DNA of 13,151 bases from the NCBI GenBank assembly GCA_009827205.1, contig WUAK01000047.1, positions 1 to 13,151 of the forward strand. Direction: 5' to 3'. Numbering within the stretch: position 1 is the stretch's first letter; every line of letters begins with the position of its first letter. The notes beneath the pieces are model-generated. The model saw only the letters and a list, made by a program, of their open reading frames with translations, was not told the origin of the DNA and did not search any database. This stretch comes from Phycisphaeraceae bacterium (lineage in GTDB: Bacteria > Planctomycetota > Phycisphaerae > Phycisphaerales > UBA1924). Of the stretch, positions 6,555-13,151 are shown in pieces. The position numbers were made by a program, and so were the translations under genes.

Positions 6555-7930
6555 ACAGGATGTTTCAGATCGCTTGGCGCGAGTTTGCTTCGACAGCTCT
6601 GACAAAGGGCTTCATCATCGGTGGGTTTGTTGTACCCGCCGTGATTCTCGTCGTCATGATCACGCTGCTCCCGATACTGCTGAAAGACGAGGGCCCGGCG
6701 ATCGTCGGTGATGTCGCGATCATCGACAAGTCGGGCGTGATTGCCGAGGATGTGAAGCAGCGTCTGAGCTACGACACGCTTGCCTCTGCCACGCCCGATC
6801 TCTCAGCTCTCGAGGTCGATCCTGAAAACCCACCCGATGCCGAGGACGCTGCTGAGATCCTCAGCGAGGTAATTCCTGGTTCTGTACCCGAACTGACGAT
6901 CAATGTCCTCGATCCGGACACGGACGTCGAGGCTGCGAAGGAGCCATTGCGAGTCGGCTCAGCCGACGAGGGCGGGTTGCTCGCGCTCGCTGTGATCGAC
7001 GAGAACGCTGTGACCACCGACGAGGCCGACGAAGAGGGTGTGCCACAGTTTGGCGCGTACCAGCTGTTCGTCAAACCCAAGCTCAAGGACAAGGTTCAGT
7101 CCACGATCAGGCGATCGCTCACGGATTCGATCCGGGAATCGAGGCTCGAGCAGGCGGGTCTGAGCCCCGCGATGATCGACTCGCTGACGAGGGTGGATGC
7201 GGAGCGCACGAAACTGGTCACCGAAGAGGGTGAGCGGGACGAGTTCGAGGGCATGAACATGCTCCTGCCGGGCGGGTTCATGATCCTGATGATGATGGCT
7301 GTCATGATCGGCGGCCAATACCTGCTCACGACGACTGTCGAGGAGAAGTCCAGCCGAGTCGTGGAGGTCCTGCTTTCCGCGGTGTCTCCGATGCAACTGA
7401 TGACGGGCAAGATCATCGGGCAGCTCATGGTTGGACTGCTCATCATGGTCGTGTACGGAGGGGTTGGCATCACCGGGCTCATCTTCGCCGCGATGGCAGA
7501 TGTCATTGAGCCCATGACGCTCGTGTGGCTGCTCCTGTTCTTCCTGCTCGCGTATGTGCAGATTGCTTCGATGATGGCCGCGGTCGGCTCCGCGGTGAAC
7601 GAGATGCGTGAGGCACAGAGCCTGATGACGCCTGTGATGGCGATCATCATGATCCCCTACCTGCTCTGGATGCCCGTTGCGATGAACCCGAGCGGGACGT
7701 TCGCGGTTGTGTGCAGCTTCCTGCCGCCCGTCAACTCGTTCATGATGATCGTGCGGATCACATCTACTGAGCCCCCAGAGACATGGCAGGTCCTTGTCTC
7801 ACTTGCGATCTCCGTTGTTTCTTCGTACGTCATCCTTGTCGGAGCGGCGAAAATCTTCCGGGTTGGTCTCTTGATGTACGGCAAGCCGCCGGATCTCAAG
7901 ACTCTGTTCAAGTGGATTCGAATGGCATGA
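6551..7930 (+). CDS. ABC exporter permease subunit (ABC-2/NatB type)
   Basis: This 459-aa membrane subunit pairs with the preceding ATPase. An N-terminal membrane helix at about residues 18-42 (TKGFIIGGFVVPAVILVV) is followed by a roughly 190-residue soluble, acidic region probably outside the membrane, then about five to six helices from about 238 to 440. The ABC-2 coupling motif VEEKSSRVVEVLLSAVSP lies just after the second helix and fits the EExxRxxEVLL pattern of this family. Start and stop both use ATGA overlaps: with the ATPase at 6551-6554 and with the zinc-ribbon gene at 7927-7930, so translation of the three genes is coupled. The NatB/YhaP-like layout of one helix, a large external domain and a helical bundle supports export, but the cargo (ion, peptide, lipid or drug) is unknown. 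Confidence 0.9.
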   Translation: MNRMFQIAWREFASTALTKGFIIGGFVVPAVILVVMITLLPILLKDEGPAIVGDVAIIDKSGVIAEDVKQRLSYDTLASATPDLSALEVDPENPPDAEDAAEILSEVIPGSVPELTINVLDPDTDVEAAKEPLRVGSADEGGLLALAVIDENAVTTDEADEEGVPQFGAYQLFVKPKLKDKVQSTIRRSLTDSIRESRLEQAGLSPAMIDSLTRVDAERTKLVTEEGERDEFEGMNMLLPGGFMILMMMAVMIGGQYLLTTTVEEKSSRVVEVLLSAVSPMQLMTGKIIGQLMVGLLIMVVYGGVGITGLIFAAMADVIEPMTLVWLLLFFLLAYVQIASMMAAVGSAVNEMREAQSLMTPVMAIIMIPYLLWMPVAMNPSGTFAVVCSFLPPVNSFMMIVRITSTEPPETWQVLVSLAISVVSSYVILVGAAKIFRVGLLMYGKPPDLKTLFKWIRMA

Positions 7931-8349
7931 CAGACCAGCAAGGTCACAGCGCCGCTGCGTTCCGGTGCGCGTACTGCAATTACGACCTGAGTGGTACACG
8001 CATCGGGGACAAATGCCCCGAGTGCGGGAACCTCGTCAACTTTCGCAACGTGCCGATGTATAAGTCAAACGGAGCCGCGGTAGCGTCGCTCGTTCTGGGG
8101 ATTGTGTCGATCGTCATGTGTTTGGCGTACGGCGTCATCTCAGTAATATGTGGGCCACTCGCGATCTACTTTTCCAGCAAAGCGAAACGAGCCATCCAGG
8201 CTGGCAACGCCGATCCGAACTCCCAGGGCATGGCGACCGCCGGGCGTGTGTGCGGCATCATCGGTTTGTGCCTCGGAGCTGTCTACTTCCTTTTCATCAT
8301 CGCTATCGTGGCATTAACAATGCTCGGGGTGATTGCCAGTGGACCCTGA
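7927..8349 (+). CDS. Zinc-ribbon membrane protein with DUF4190-like region
   Basis: This 140-aa protein has an N-terminal zinc ribbon with four cysteines: Cys14 and Cys17 in RCAYCNYDLSG, and Cys30 and Cys33 in KCPECG. I recognise this ribbon as common at the N-terminus of planctomycete membrane proteins. After a short linker come two hydrophobic segments, about residues 52-78 (ASLVLGIVSIVMCLAYGVIS onward) and 108-136. Between them is the loop YFSSKAKRAIQAGN with GMATAGRVCGIIGL, the layout of DUF4190 proteins. The start at ATG 7927 overlaps the permease stop as ATGA; an upstream in-frame ATG at 7783 lies inside the permease gene and is rejected. The function is unknown. Its coupling suggests a role with the exporter, for example assembly or regulation, but that is inference. 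Confidence 0.8.
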   Translation: MTDQQGHSAAAFRCAYCNYDLSGTRIGDKCPECGNLVNFRNVPMYKSNGAAVASLVLGIVSIVMCLAYGVISVICGPLAIYFSSKAKRAIQAGNADPNSQGMATAGRVCGIIGLCLGAVYFLFIIAIVALTMLGVIASGP

Positions 8350-9115
8350 CAAACACGATCTCTACGAGGCGTGTGTTCAATCACCTCCGGAGATGGCTCT
8401 CATGCTCCGGGCGATCCACGGTAACAAGCCGATGGTTCTTGGCGAGGACTTTGCGGGCACCGCGGCGCTCAGTAATCATTGGGTCAATACCGTGAAGGGC
8501 GGCCGGGCTGTTGCGGTGGACATCGACGAGCAAACCCTCTTGCGAGCGGACACTCACGAACGACTCCGGACGGTCGTCGGCGATGTCCGGGAAGTAGCTG
8601 ACACCGTGGACTGCCTGTTTGTCGGCAACTTTTCCATAGGTTACCTGCACTCTCGCGTAGAGCTCGTCGCCTACCTCAAGCATGCCCGCACACGATTGAA
8701 TGATGGCGGCATCTTTGTTTGTGATACCTACGGCGGGCAGACGGCCTTTATTCGCGGCAGCTTCGATCGTGAGATCGAACTCGCCGACGGGAAGCGCTGC
8801 ACCTACCGATGGGAGCAGCGGGACGCGGACCCGATAACGGGCATGGTTACCAACGCGATTCACTTCCGAGTCTTTGAGGGGGACGAGGTCGTACTGGATA
8901 TCCACGACGCATTCATATATAGGTGGCGTCTATGGTCGCTCCCGGAGCTCCGAGAGGCTCTGCTCGAAAGTGGCTTCGTATCGACCGATATCTACGCGAA
9001 TCTTCCAGATGCTATTGATGATGATGGCAACGCGTACGCGGAGCCAATCCGTGACCCGGAGTGGCTCGATGACAGCTACATCGTCTGTGTCTCGGGCAGA
9101 ACCGTGAAGGCCTGA
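8339..9115 (+). CDS. Class I SAM-dependent methyltransferase, substrate unknown
   Basis: This 258-aa protein has the Rossmann-type methyltransferase layout. Motif I is degenerate, LGEDFAGTAALSNHWV (34-49), the strand-2 acidic end is VAVDID (58-63), VVGDVRE (79-85) gives the adenine-contacting Asp82, and LFVGNFSIGYLHSR (93-106) is the motif IV strand. LNDGGIFVCDTYGG is the motif VI region and LWSLPELREALLESGF the late helix. It lacks the NPPY of N5-glutamine methyltransferases and has no known RNA-binding domain, so a small-molecule or unusual target is possible. The start is GTG 8339, with GGGGTGA (8326-8332) just upstream; TTG 8333 is in frame but abuts that tract. It overlaps the zinc-ribbon gene by 11 nt and is the last gene of the run. 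A 132-nt gap follows. Confidence 0.82.
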   Translation: MDPDKHDLYEACVQSPPEMALMLRAIHGNKPMVLGEDFAGTAALSNHWVNTVKGGRAVAVDIDEQTLLRADTHERLRTVVGDVREVADTVDCLFVGNFSIGYLHSRVELVAYLKHARTRLNDGGIFVCDTYGGQTAFIRGSFDREIELADGKRCTYRWEQRDADPITGMVTNAIHFRVFEGDEVVLDIHDAFIYRWRLWSLPELREALLESGFVSTDIYANLPDAIDDDGNAYAEPIRDPEWLDDSYIVCVSGRTVKA

Positions 9116-9126
9116 CGCTTGTAACG

Positions 9127-9165
9127 GATATCCCGATTGCGCTAAGAGACCGAGCAGATATCCCG
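9127..9165. repeat. Pair of direct GATATCCCG repeats, 30 bp apart
   Basis: The nonamer GATATCCCG occurs at 9127-9135 and again at 9157-9165, so the repeats are spaced exactly 30 bp start to start, close to three helical turns. They lie in the 132-nt gap between the methyltransferase gene and the fibro-slime gene, about 80-120 nt upstream of the latter. This could be a pair of operator half-sites for a regulator binding on one DNA face. Two 9-mers are little evidence, and I see no convincing promoter pair nearby. Confidence 0.3.
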
Positions 9166-9247
9166 GATACGTGGCTTGCATACTCGGGTGTTGGTTTGCA
9201 CAGTTTAGCTGTTCGCAAGTCGTGAACCTTGAACGGGAGTGTACGCA

Positions 9248-10063
9248 ATGACACCAAGTATTCTTATCGCAGCCGCGCTCGTCGGGATGGGACCCAGCGA
9301 ACCCGGTGATCTGGACAACTCAAACGCCGGCACCGCGCCAGCGTCGTTGACACTTACGGGTGTCATCCGCGACTTCAAAGTAGACCACCCTGACATGGAG
9401 TCGTACCCAGGCGGCGGCACCAAGAACATGGTGCTCGAAGATCTCGGCGCCGACGGCAAGCCTCAGCTCAACGTCGACCGTTGCGCATCGCTCGGATGGG
9501 GCAGCAATGCCCAGGTCACCAGCGAAGAGACATTCAACCAGTGGTTCCGCGATGTCGCGGGTGTCAACACCGCGATTCCGTACTCCATTGAGCTTGAACA
9601 CGAGTCTCGTGCTTCGGGTGATGTCTACGTGTTCGCCATGGAGCGTCCGGACTACTTCTTCCCGATCGACGAAGCAGGTTACGGTCTTTCTATGAGCGGG
9701 CTCCGCTGGGCCGCCCCGGGCACCCATAACTTCCACTTTACGTACGAGCTCGAAACGAACTTCACCTACACCGATCCTGCGGAGCGTGATGCTGACTTCG
9801 TGTTCCGCTTCACTGGTGACGACGACGTTTGGGTGTTCATCAACGGGAAGCTCGCGGTCGACCTCGGCGGCGTGCACGGCCAGCAGTCGGATTCGATCAA
9901 TCTAGACGATGAAGCCGAGCGTCTCGGCATCGAGCCTGGCGAGGATTACCAGCTCAAGCTCTTCTTCGCCGAGCGTCACACGAGCGAGAGTAACTTTAGG
10001 ATTGAGACGAACTTTGTCCTCAAGCCTGCAGAGCTCCCAGTGATCTCGTCGCTCGCCGACTGA
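9248..10063 (+). CDS. Secreted fibro-slime domain protein
   Basis: This 271-aa protein consists almost entirely of one fibro-slime domain, a PA14-like beta-sandwich family first noted in Fibrobacter surface proteins and Dictyostelium. The domain begins at LTLTGVIRDF (34-43), continues through FNQWFRDVAGVN and PYSIEL, and carries the hallmark DDDVWVFINGKLAVDLGG at 191-208, where the acidic run and Asn could bind calcium. It ends with YQLKLFFAERHTSESNF and FRIETNF. The N-terminus, TPSILIAAALVGMGPSEPG, is a short hydrophobic stretch consistent with an export signal but lacks a basic n-region. No PEP-CTERM or other sorting tail is visible. I choose ATG 9248 because GGGAG (9235-9239) lies 8 nt upstream; GTG 9239 overlaps that site. 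A 132-nt gap and its own ribosome site suggest separate expression from the methyltransferase run. It converges on rnpB across a strong hairpin. Confidence 0.87.
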   Translation: MTPSILIAAALVGMGPSEPGDLDNSNAGTAPASLTLTGVIRDFKVDHPDMESYPGGGTKNMVLEDLGADGKPQLNVDRCASLGWGSNAQVTSEETFNQWFRDVAGVNTAIPYSIELEHESRASGDVYVFAMERPDYFFPIDEAGYGLSMSGLRWAAPGTHNFHFTYELETNFTYTDPAERDADFVFRFTGDDDVWVFINGKLAVDLGGVHGQQSDSINLDDEAERLGIEPGEDYQLKLFFAERHTSESNFRIETNFVLKPAELPVISSLAD

Positions 10064-10092
10064 GTGACCTGAACCACAACCATGAAAGTGGC

Positions 10093-10123
10093 CGAGGGCC
10101 CCCGGTATTCCCGGGGGCCCTCG
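10093..10123. terminator. GC-rich hairpin between the fibro-slime gene and rnpB
   Basis: A perfect 13-bp stem (left arm 10093-10105, right arm 10111-10123, five-base loop TATTC) lies between two convergent genes: 29 nt after the fibro-slime stop and 7 nt past the predicted rnpB P1 helix. It is perfectly placed to end transcription from both sides. Neither side has a proper T tract: the plus side continues GTTCGCG and the minus side GGCCACTTTCATGG. It may therefore act as a bidirectional or 3'-end-stabilising hairpin rather than a textbook intrinsic terminator. Confidence 0.7.
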
Positions 10124-10130
10124 TTCGCGT

Positions 10131-10574
<444 letters not shown>

Positions 10575-10579
10575 AGAGT

Positions 10580-10589
10580 ATTCTAGCAC
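10580..10589 (-). promoter_or_regulatory. rnpB promoter, extended -10
   Basis: On the minus strand TGCTAGAAT gives an extended -10 element (TG-N-TAGAAT, hexamer at 10580-10585), five bases ahead of a G at 10574, where the P1 helix begins. No recognisable -35 hexamer is seen at 17 nt, as is allowed for extended -10 promoters. It lies about 40 nt from the divergent coding start at 10628, so the two genes share this short control region. Confidence 0.6.
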
Positions 10590-10627
10590 GCTTGCAGCGA
10601 TTCTCGGTTGCGTTATGATCCGAACCG

Positions 10628-11626
10628 ATGAATGGTGCTTCTGAGAACCTGTGTGCGTGTTGGCTTCGAGAAGACCAGATCGATCTCGTTCGAGATGTTG
10701 CCTCGCAGGTCGGTCTTGAGATTGTCGCCTCGGGAGGGCCTGAGGGCTCAAAGATAGCCGACGCGATAGGCGGTCAGCATGTTGACGATTTCAGGTCCAT
10801 GCTCGCCACGACGAGCGTAGGGATTGTGCTGATAGCCGATGCCTCGTGGCTGACGGACAGCGTTGAGGGCTCCGGGCTCTCTGCAGTCATCGAAGCCGCT
10901 GAACGAGGGATCCAGATACTGACGCTCGAACCGATCCCCGCCGCAGCTTTGCAGCTGAGCTCTCCGACCTGGCGAGACGCCCACGATGCAGTCCGCGAAC
11001 GCATCTCCTTTGTCCCTCTCGCGAGGCGGAGTTCCGCGTTTGCCAGCGCGAGCGATCTGCTGGAACAATTTGGCGTGATCGAATCTGTCGGTGTCCGAGC
11101 GATCGGCAACCGCTCGATGGGTTCTCTCGGGGCGAGGCTCTTTGGAACCTGCGAGTTGCTCATCACCCTCATGGGCACGCCTGAGTCCGTGGACGCCGCT
11201 CACATGACCACAGGAACAACGCCGGACTCGCTCCGTGAGCTGACTGGTCACATGACCGCGAACGTGCGTTTCTCGGGCGGCCGGTGTGCGTCGATTATCG
11301 TGAGCGACGCGGCACCGGGCTGGTCTCGCTCCATCTCTTTGCTCGGGCCGGGAGGCCTTATCGATGCCAACGACCACAGAATCCGCTGGACAACGCCCGA
11401 CGGCAAGGTGGTTGACGAGGCCGAGATGACCGAAAGGGGCGAACCAGACAACATCGAGTCCTCGCTCATCGCTGATTCGATTGTCGCATCTCTGACGCCT
11501 GCGTTTCGTCAGGCCCCGATCGATATGAACGCGACTCTCGCGATGGCGCAGGCAGCGGTGCTGAGTGCGCGGACTGGCCACCCGGAATCGCCAGGGACAA
11601 TCCTCGACATGCTCAGCCGGTCGTGA
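10628..11626 (+). CDS. Degenerate Gfo/Idh/MocA-like protein, function unknown
   Basis: This 332-aa protein resembles NAD(P)-binding Gfo/Idh/MocA oxidoreductases only faintly. Residues 1-130 could form a Rossmann-like half: strand-like segments at 29-34 (GLEIVAS) and TSVGIVLIADASWL (62-75), then AAERGIQILTLEPIPA (90-105), which aligns with the family motif ending in EKP. In that alignment the catalytic lysine position holds Glu101. No GxGxxG nucleotide loop is present. The second half has strand-rich sequence with LLGPGGLIDANDHRIRWTTP (239-256), the layout of the family's C-terminal sheet. It is therefore more likely a non-catalytic or binding relative than an active dehydrogenase. The start at ATG 10628 lacks a clear Shine-Dalgarno. 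It is divergent from rnpB and its stop lies 3 nt from that of tyrS. The gene looks intact; the family call is inference. Confidence 0.6.
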   Translation: MNGASENLCACWLREDQIDLVRDVASQVGLEIVASGGPEGSKIADAIGGQHVDDFRSMLATTSVGIVLIADASWLTDSVEGSGLSAVIEAAERGIQILTLEPIPAAALQLSSPTWRDAHDAVRERISFVPLARRSSAFASASDLLEQFGVIESVGVRAIGNRSMGSLGARLFGTCELLITLMGTPESVDAAHMTTGTTPDSLRELTGHMTANVRFSGGRCASIIVSDAAPGWSRSISLLGPGGLIDANDHRIRWTTPDGKVVDEAEMTERGEPDNIESSLIADSIVASLTPAFRQAPIDMNATLAMAQAAVLSARTGHPESPGTILDMLSRS

Positions 11627-11629
11627 GAC

Positions 11630-13006
11630 TCACTTCCAGTGGGTGAGATGCCAGTTCTTCTTGCCTCGCCTGATGGCGATGGTCTTGCCGTGCAGAAGGT
11701 TGTCACGTGTGAGATGCATGTCATCGCCGACTTTGTCGCCGTTGATGCTCACTGAGCCGTTTGAAAGGAACTCACGAGCTTGCCGCTTGCTCTTTGCGAG
11801 ACCGGTCTCGACGAGCAGTTCGATCAGAATGACCCCGTCCCCTTCAAGCTGCGCTGCGTCGTGCTCGGTCGAAGGGACATCGCCCATGACCTCGGCCAGC
11901 ATCGATTCGGAGAGAGACGAGATATCACCTGAGAAGAGTGCTTTCGACGCGTTTACGGCCGCGCCGGCCTCGCTTTCGCCGTGCAGCAGCTTCGTCGCCT
12001 CGTATGCGAGCGTTTTCTGAGCCAGTCTGGCCGCTGGGTTGGCCTGCACCTCACCATCGAGGTGTTCGATCTCATCACGTGAGAGGAGCGTAAATGTCCT
12101 CAGGAACCGGCCGACATCCTGATCCGAGGCGTTGAGCCAGAATTGGTAGTAGGCGTACGGGCTCGTGCGATCAGGGGTCAGCCAGATCGCCCCAGTTTCT
12201 GTTTTGCCGAACTTCGTGCCGTCGGCTTTGGTGATAAGAGGTGCCGTAAATCCGAAGACGGAGAGTTCGTTCCCGACGGGGAGAGCACCAGTTTCGACCT
12301 TGTCTTCGAGCTGCCGTTCCTGATCATCGCTCAGTTGATCTGGCACGATCCCGGCTTCTTGTGCCGTGCGCCACCAGATTCGCCTGATGAGATCCGCTCC
12401 CGCGAGGATGTTTCCGTATTGATCGCTGCCCCCGCATTGCGCGGTCACACCGTGCTGCTCGTACAGGTGGGCAAAGTCGTACGACTGCAGGATCATGTAA
12501 CTGAACTCGGTGTACGTGATGCCCTGCTCGCGGTCCTCGAGTCTGCTTTTGACACTCTCCTTCTGCATCATCATGTTGACGCTGAAGTATTTGCCGATGT
12601 CGCGGAGCGCATCGATGTAGCTCATCGCGGTGAGCCAGTCGGCGTTGTTCAGGATGGTCACATCGTCGCCCAGCACCCGAGAGAAGATGGGCCGCTGGCG
12701 CTCGATGTGCTCTGCCACAGTCTCCTTGGTCATCAACTGCCTCTCGGCCGACTTGCCCGAGGGATCACCGATCAGGCCTGTCCCGCCGCCCATGACGACG
12801 ATCGGGGTGTGCCCGGCGCGCTGGACATGCTTGAGAAGCATGATCGGGACCAGGTTGCCAATCGTCAGACTCGGTGCGGTGGGATCGAAGCCCGCATAAA
12901 CCTTTCGCGGATCGGCACTTGCGTTGGCAAGGTGCGTTCTGAGGCCCTCTTCGTCGGTGCTCTGGTGGAGCATGCCGCGCCATTTGAGTTCTTCGAGCAG
13001 ATCCAT
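11630..13006 (-). CDS. tyrS: Tyrosyl-tRNA synthetase
   Basis: This 458-aa enzyme charges tRNA-Tyr with tyrosine using ATP. Key parts are VYAGFDPTAPSLTIGNLVP (36-54), GGGTGLIGDPSGKSAER (73-89), the tyrosine-site segment SYMILQSYDFAHLYEQ (169-184), CGGSDQYGNI (191-200) and the KMSKS-type loop KFGKT (265-269). A C-terminal S4 RNA-binding domain, ETGLAKSKRQAREFLSNGSV, follows. The signature normally reading HIGH is TIGN (48-51), so both histidines are replaced while Thr43 of DPTA is kept. About 35 extra residues (213-250, TAQEAGIVPDQLSDDQERQ and onward) lie between GADLIRR and the KFGKT region, so the protein is longer than the usual 400-430 aa. The start at 13006 has GAGG about 8 nt upstream. 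It converges with the Gfo/Idh-like gene across 3 nt. Confidence 0.96.
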   Translation of the reverse strand: MDLLEELKWRGMLHQSTDEEGLRTHLANASADPRKVYAGFDPTAPSLTIGNLVPIMLLKHVQRAGHTPIVVMGGGTGLIGDPSGKSAERQLMTKETVAEHIERQRPIFSRVLGDDVTILNNADWLTAMSYIDALRDIGKYFSVNMMMQKESVKSRLEDREQGITYTEFSYMILQSYDFAHLYEQHGVTAQCGGSDQYGNILAGADLIRRIWWRTAQEAGIVPDQLSDDQERQLEDKVETGALPVGNELSVFGFTAPLITKADGTKFGKTETGAIWLTPDRTSPYAYYQFWLNASDQDVGRFLRTFTLLSRDEIEHLDGEVQANPAARLAQKTLAYEATKLLHGESEAGAAVNASKALFSGDISSLSESMLAEVMGDVPSTEHDAAQLEGDGVILIELLVETGLAKSKRQAREFLSNGSVSINGDKVGDDMHLTRDNLLHGKTIAIRRGKKNWHLTHWK

Positions 13007-13086
13007 GTGGCTTTCCTCGGTCCGTGATTCAGCGGGCCAAGCCTAGCCCAGGAGCGTGAGGGGCGTTGTTTTTCATGATTCTGCGA

Positions 13087-13115
13087 TTGAGACTCAGTCT
13101 CAGTATGAATACAAC
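13087..13115 (+). promoter_or_regulatory. Fur-like palindrome overlapping a sigma-70-like promoter
   Basis: TGAGACT-C-AGTCTCA (13088-13102) is a perfect 7-1-7 inverted repeat, the geometry of Fur-family operators (TGATAAT-N-ATTATCA); each half matches that consensus at 5 of 7 positions. TTGAGA (13087-13092) with a 17-bp spacer to TACAAC (13110-13115) could be a -35/-10 pair in which the palindrome covers the -35 element and most of the spacer. It points right, out of the window, away from tyrS. A regulated gene, possibly for metal uptake or storage, would lie beyond the edge. An imperfect hairpin (13121-13143) follows. Confidence 0.45.
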
Positions 13116-13151
13116 TCCTTCGAGGGGATCAGTTTATCCCTCGCAAGACAC

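Noticed and set aside
8339..9115. PrmC/HemK, the methyltransferase of release factors
   Set aside because: prfA is nearby, but this protein has no NPPY motif and lies in a divergent run joined to an exporter, so it is not called PrmC.
12143..13027. A 294-codon open frame on the plus strand opposite tyrS
   Set aside because: It lies entirely over conserved tyrS motifs; its composition (many Val, Arg, Asp, Leu) looks like a reverse-complement artefact of high GC.
13105..13151. A coding start at ATG 13105 running off the right edge
   Set aside because: There is no Shine-Dalgarno, it lies within the promoter-like element, and 15 codons are too few to judge.

Overview
The window looks like chromosomal core DNA from a member of the Planctomycetota, most likely the class Phycisphaerae. 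The pointers are a fused AroD-AroE protein, a small membrane protein with the zinc ribbon CxYCxYDLxG(n)CPECG common in planctomycetes, an acyl carrier protein with a long insertion beside an unusual FabZ-like dehydratase, a fibro-slime-domain secreted protein, high GC outside one dip, and frequent TTG/GTG starts. This assignment is inference from gene content; no 16S gene or other phylogenetic marker was compared.

Layout, left to right. (1) 10-923, plus: an acyl carrier protein and a FabZ-like hot-dog dehydratase, the tail of a fatty-acid or polyketide-type cluster that begins left of the window. (2) 927-5524, minus: a tight four-gene run, prfA (release factor 1), a DUF418/YeiB-like membrane protein, aroDE (3-dehydroquinate dehydratase fused to shikimate dehydrogenase) and a DUF5658-like membrane protein, with gaps of 27, 9 and 23 nt. 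(3) 5604-9115, plus: a translationally coupled four-gene run, ABC-2 exporter ATPase, ABC-2 permease, zinc-ribbon/DUF4190-like membrane protein and a class I SAM methyltransferase, joined by two ATGA overlaps and one 11-nt overlap. (4) 9248-10063, plus: an apparently independent secreted fibro-slime protein. (5) 10131-10574, minus: the RNase P RNA gene rnpB with promoter, closing P1 helix and a GC-rich hairpin just past its 3' end. (6) 10628-11626, plus: a degenerate Gfo/Idh/MocA-like protein, convergent with tyrS at 11630-13006, minus. (7) 13007-13151: intergenic DNA with a 7-1-7 palindrome resembling a Fur-family operator, facing a gene beyond the right edge.

Functionally most of this is housekeeping: translation (prfA, tyrS), tRNA processing (rnpB), aromatic amino acid precursors (aroDE) and lipid-type carrier chemistry (ACP and dehydratase). 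The less explained parts are the exporter/zinc-ribbon/methyltransferase run, the insertion-bearing ACP and dehydratase pair, the non-canonical Gfo/Idh-like gene, the sharp GC dip inside aroDE, and the palindrome at the right edge. I found no CRISPR array, transposase, tRNA, prophage gene or recognisable defence system, and nothing that clearly amounts to an undescribed system. The best candidate for a poorly characterised unit is the coupled run at 5604-9115.
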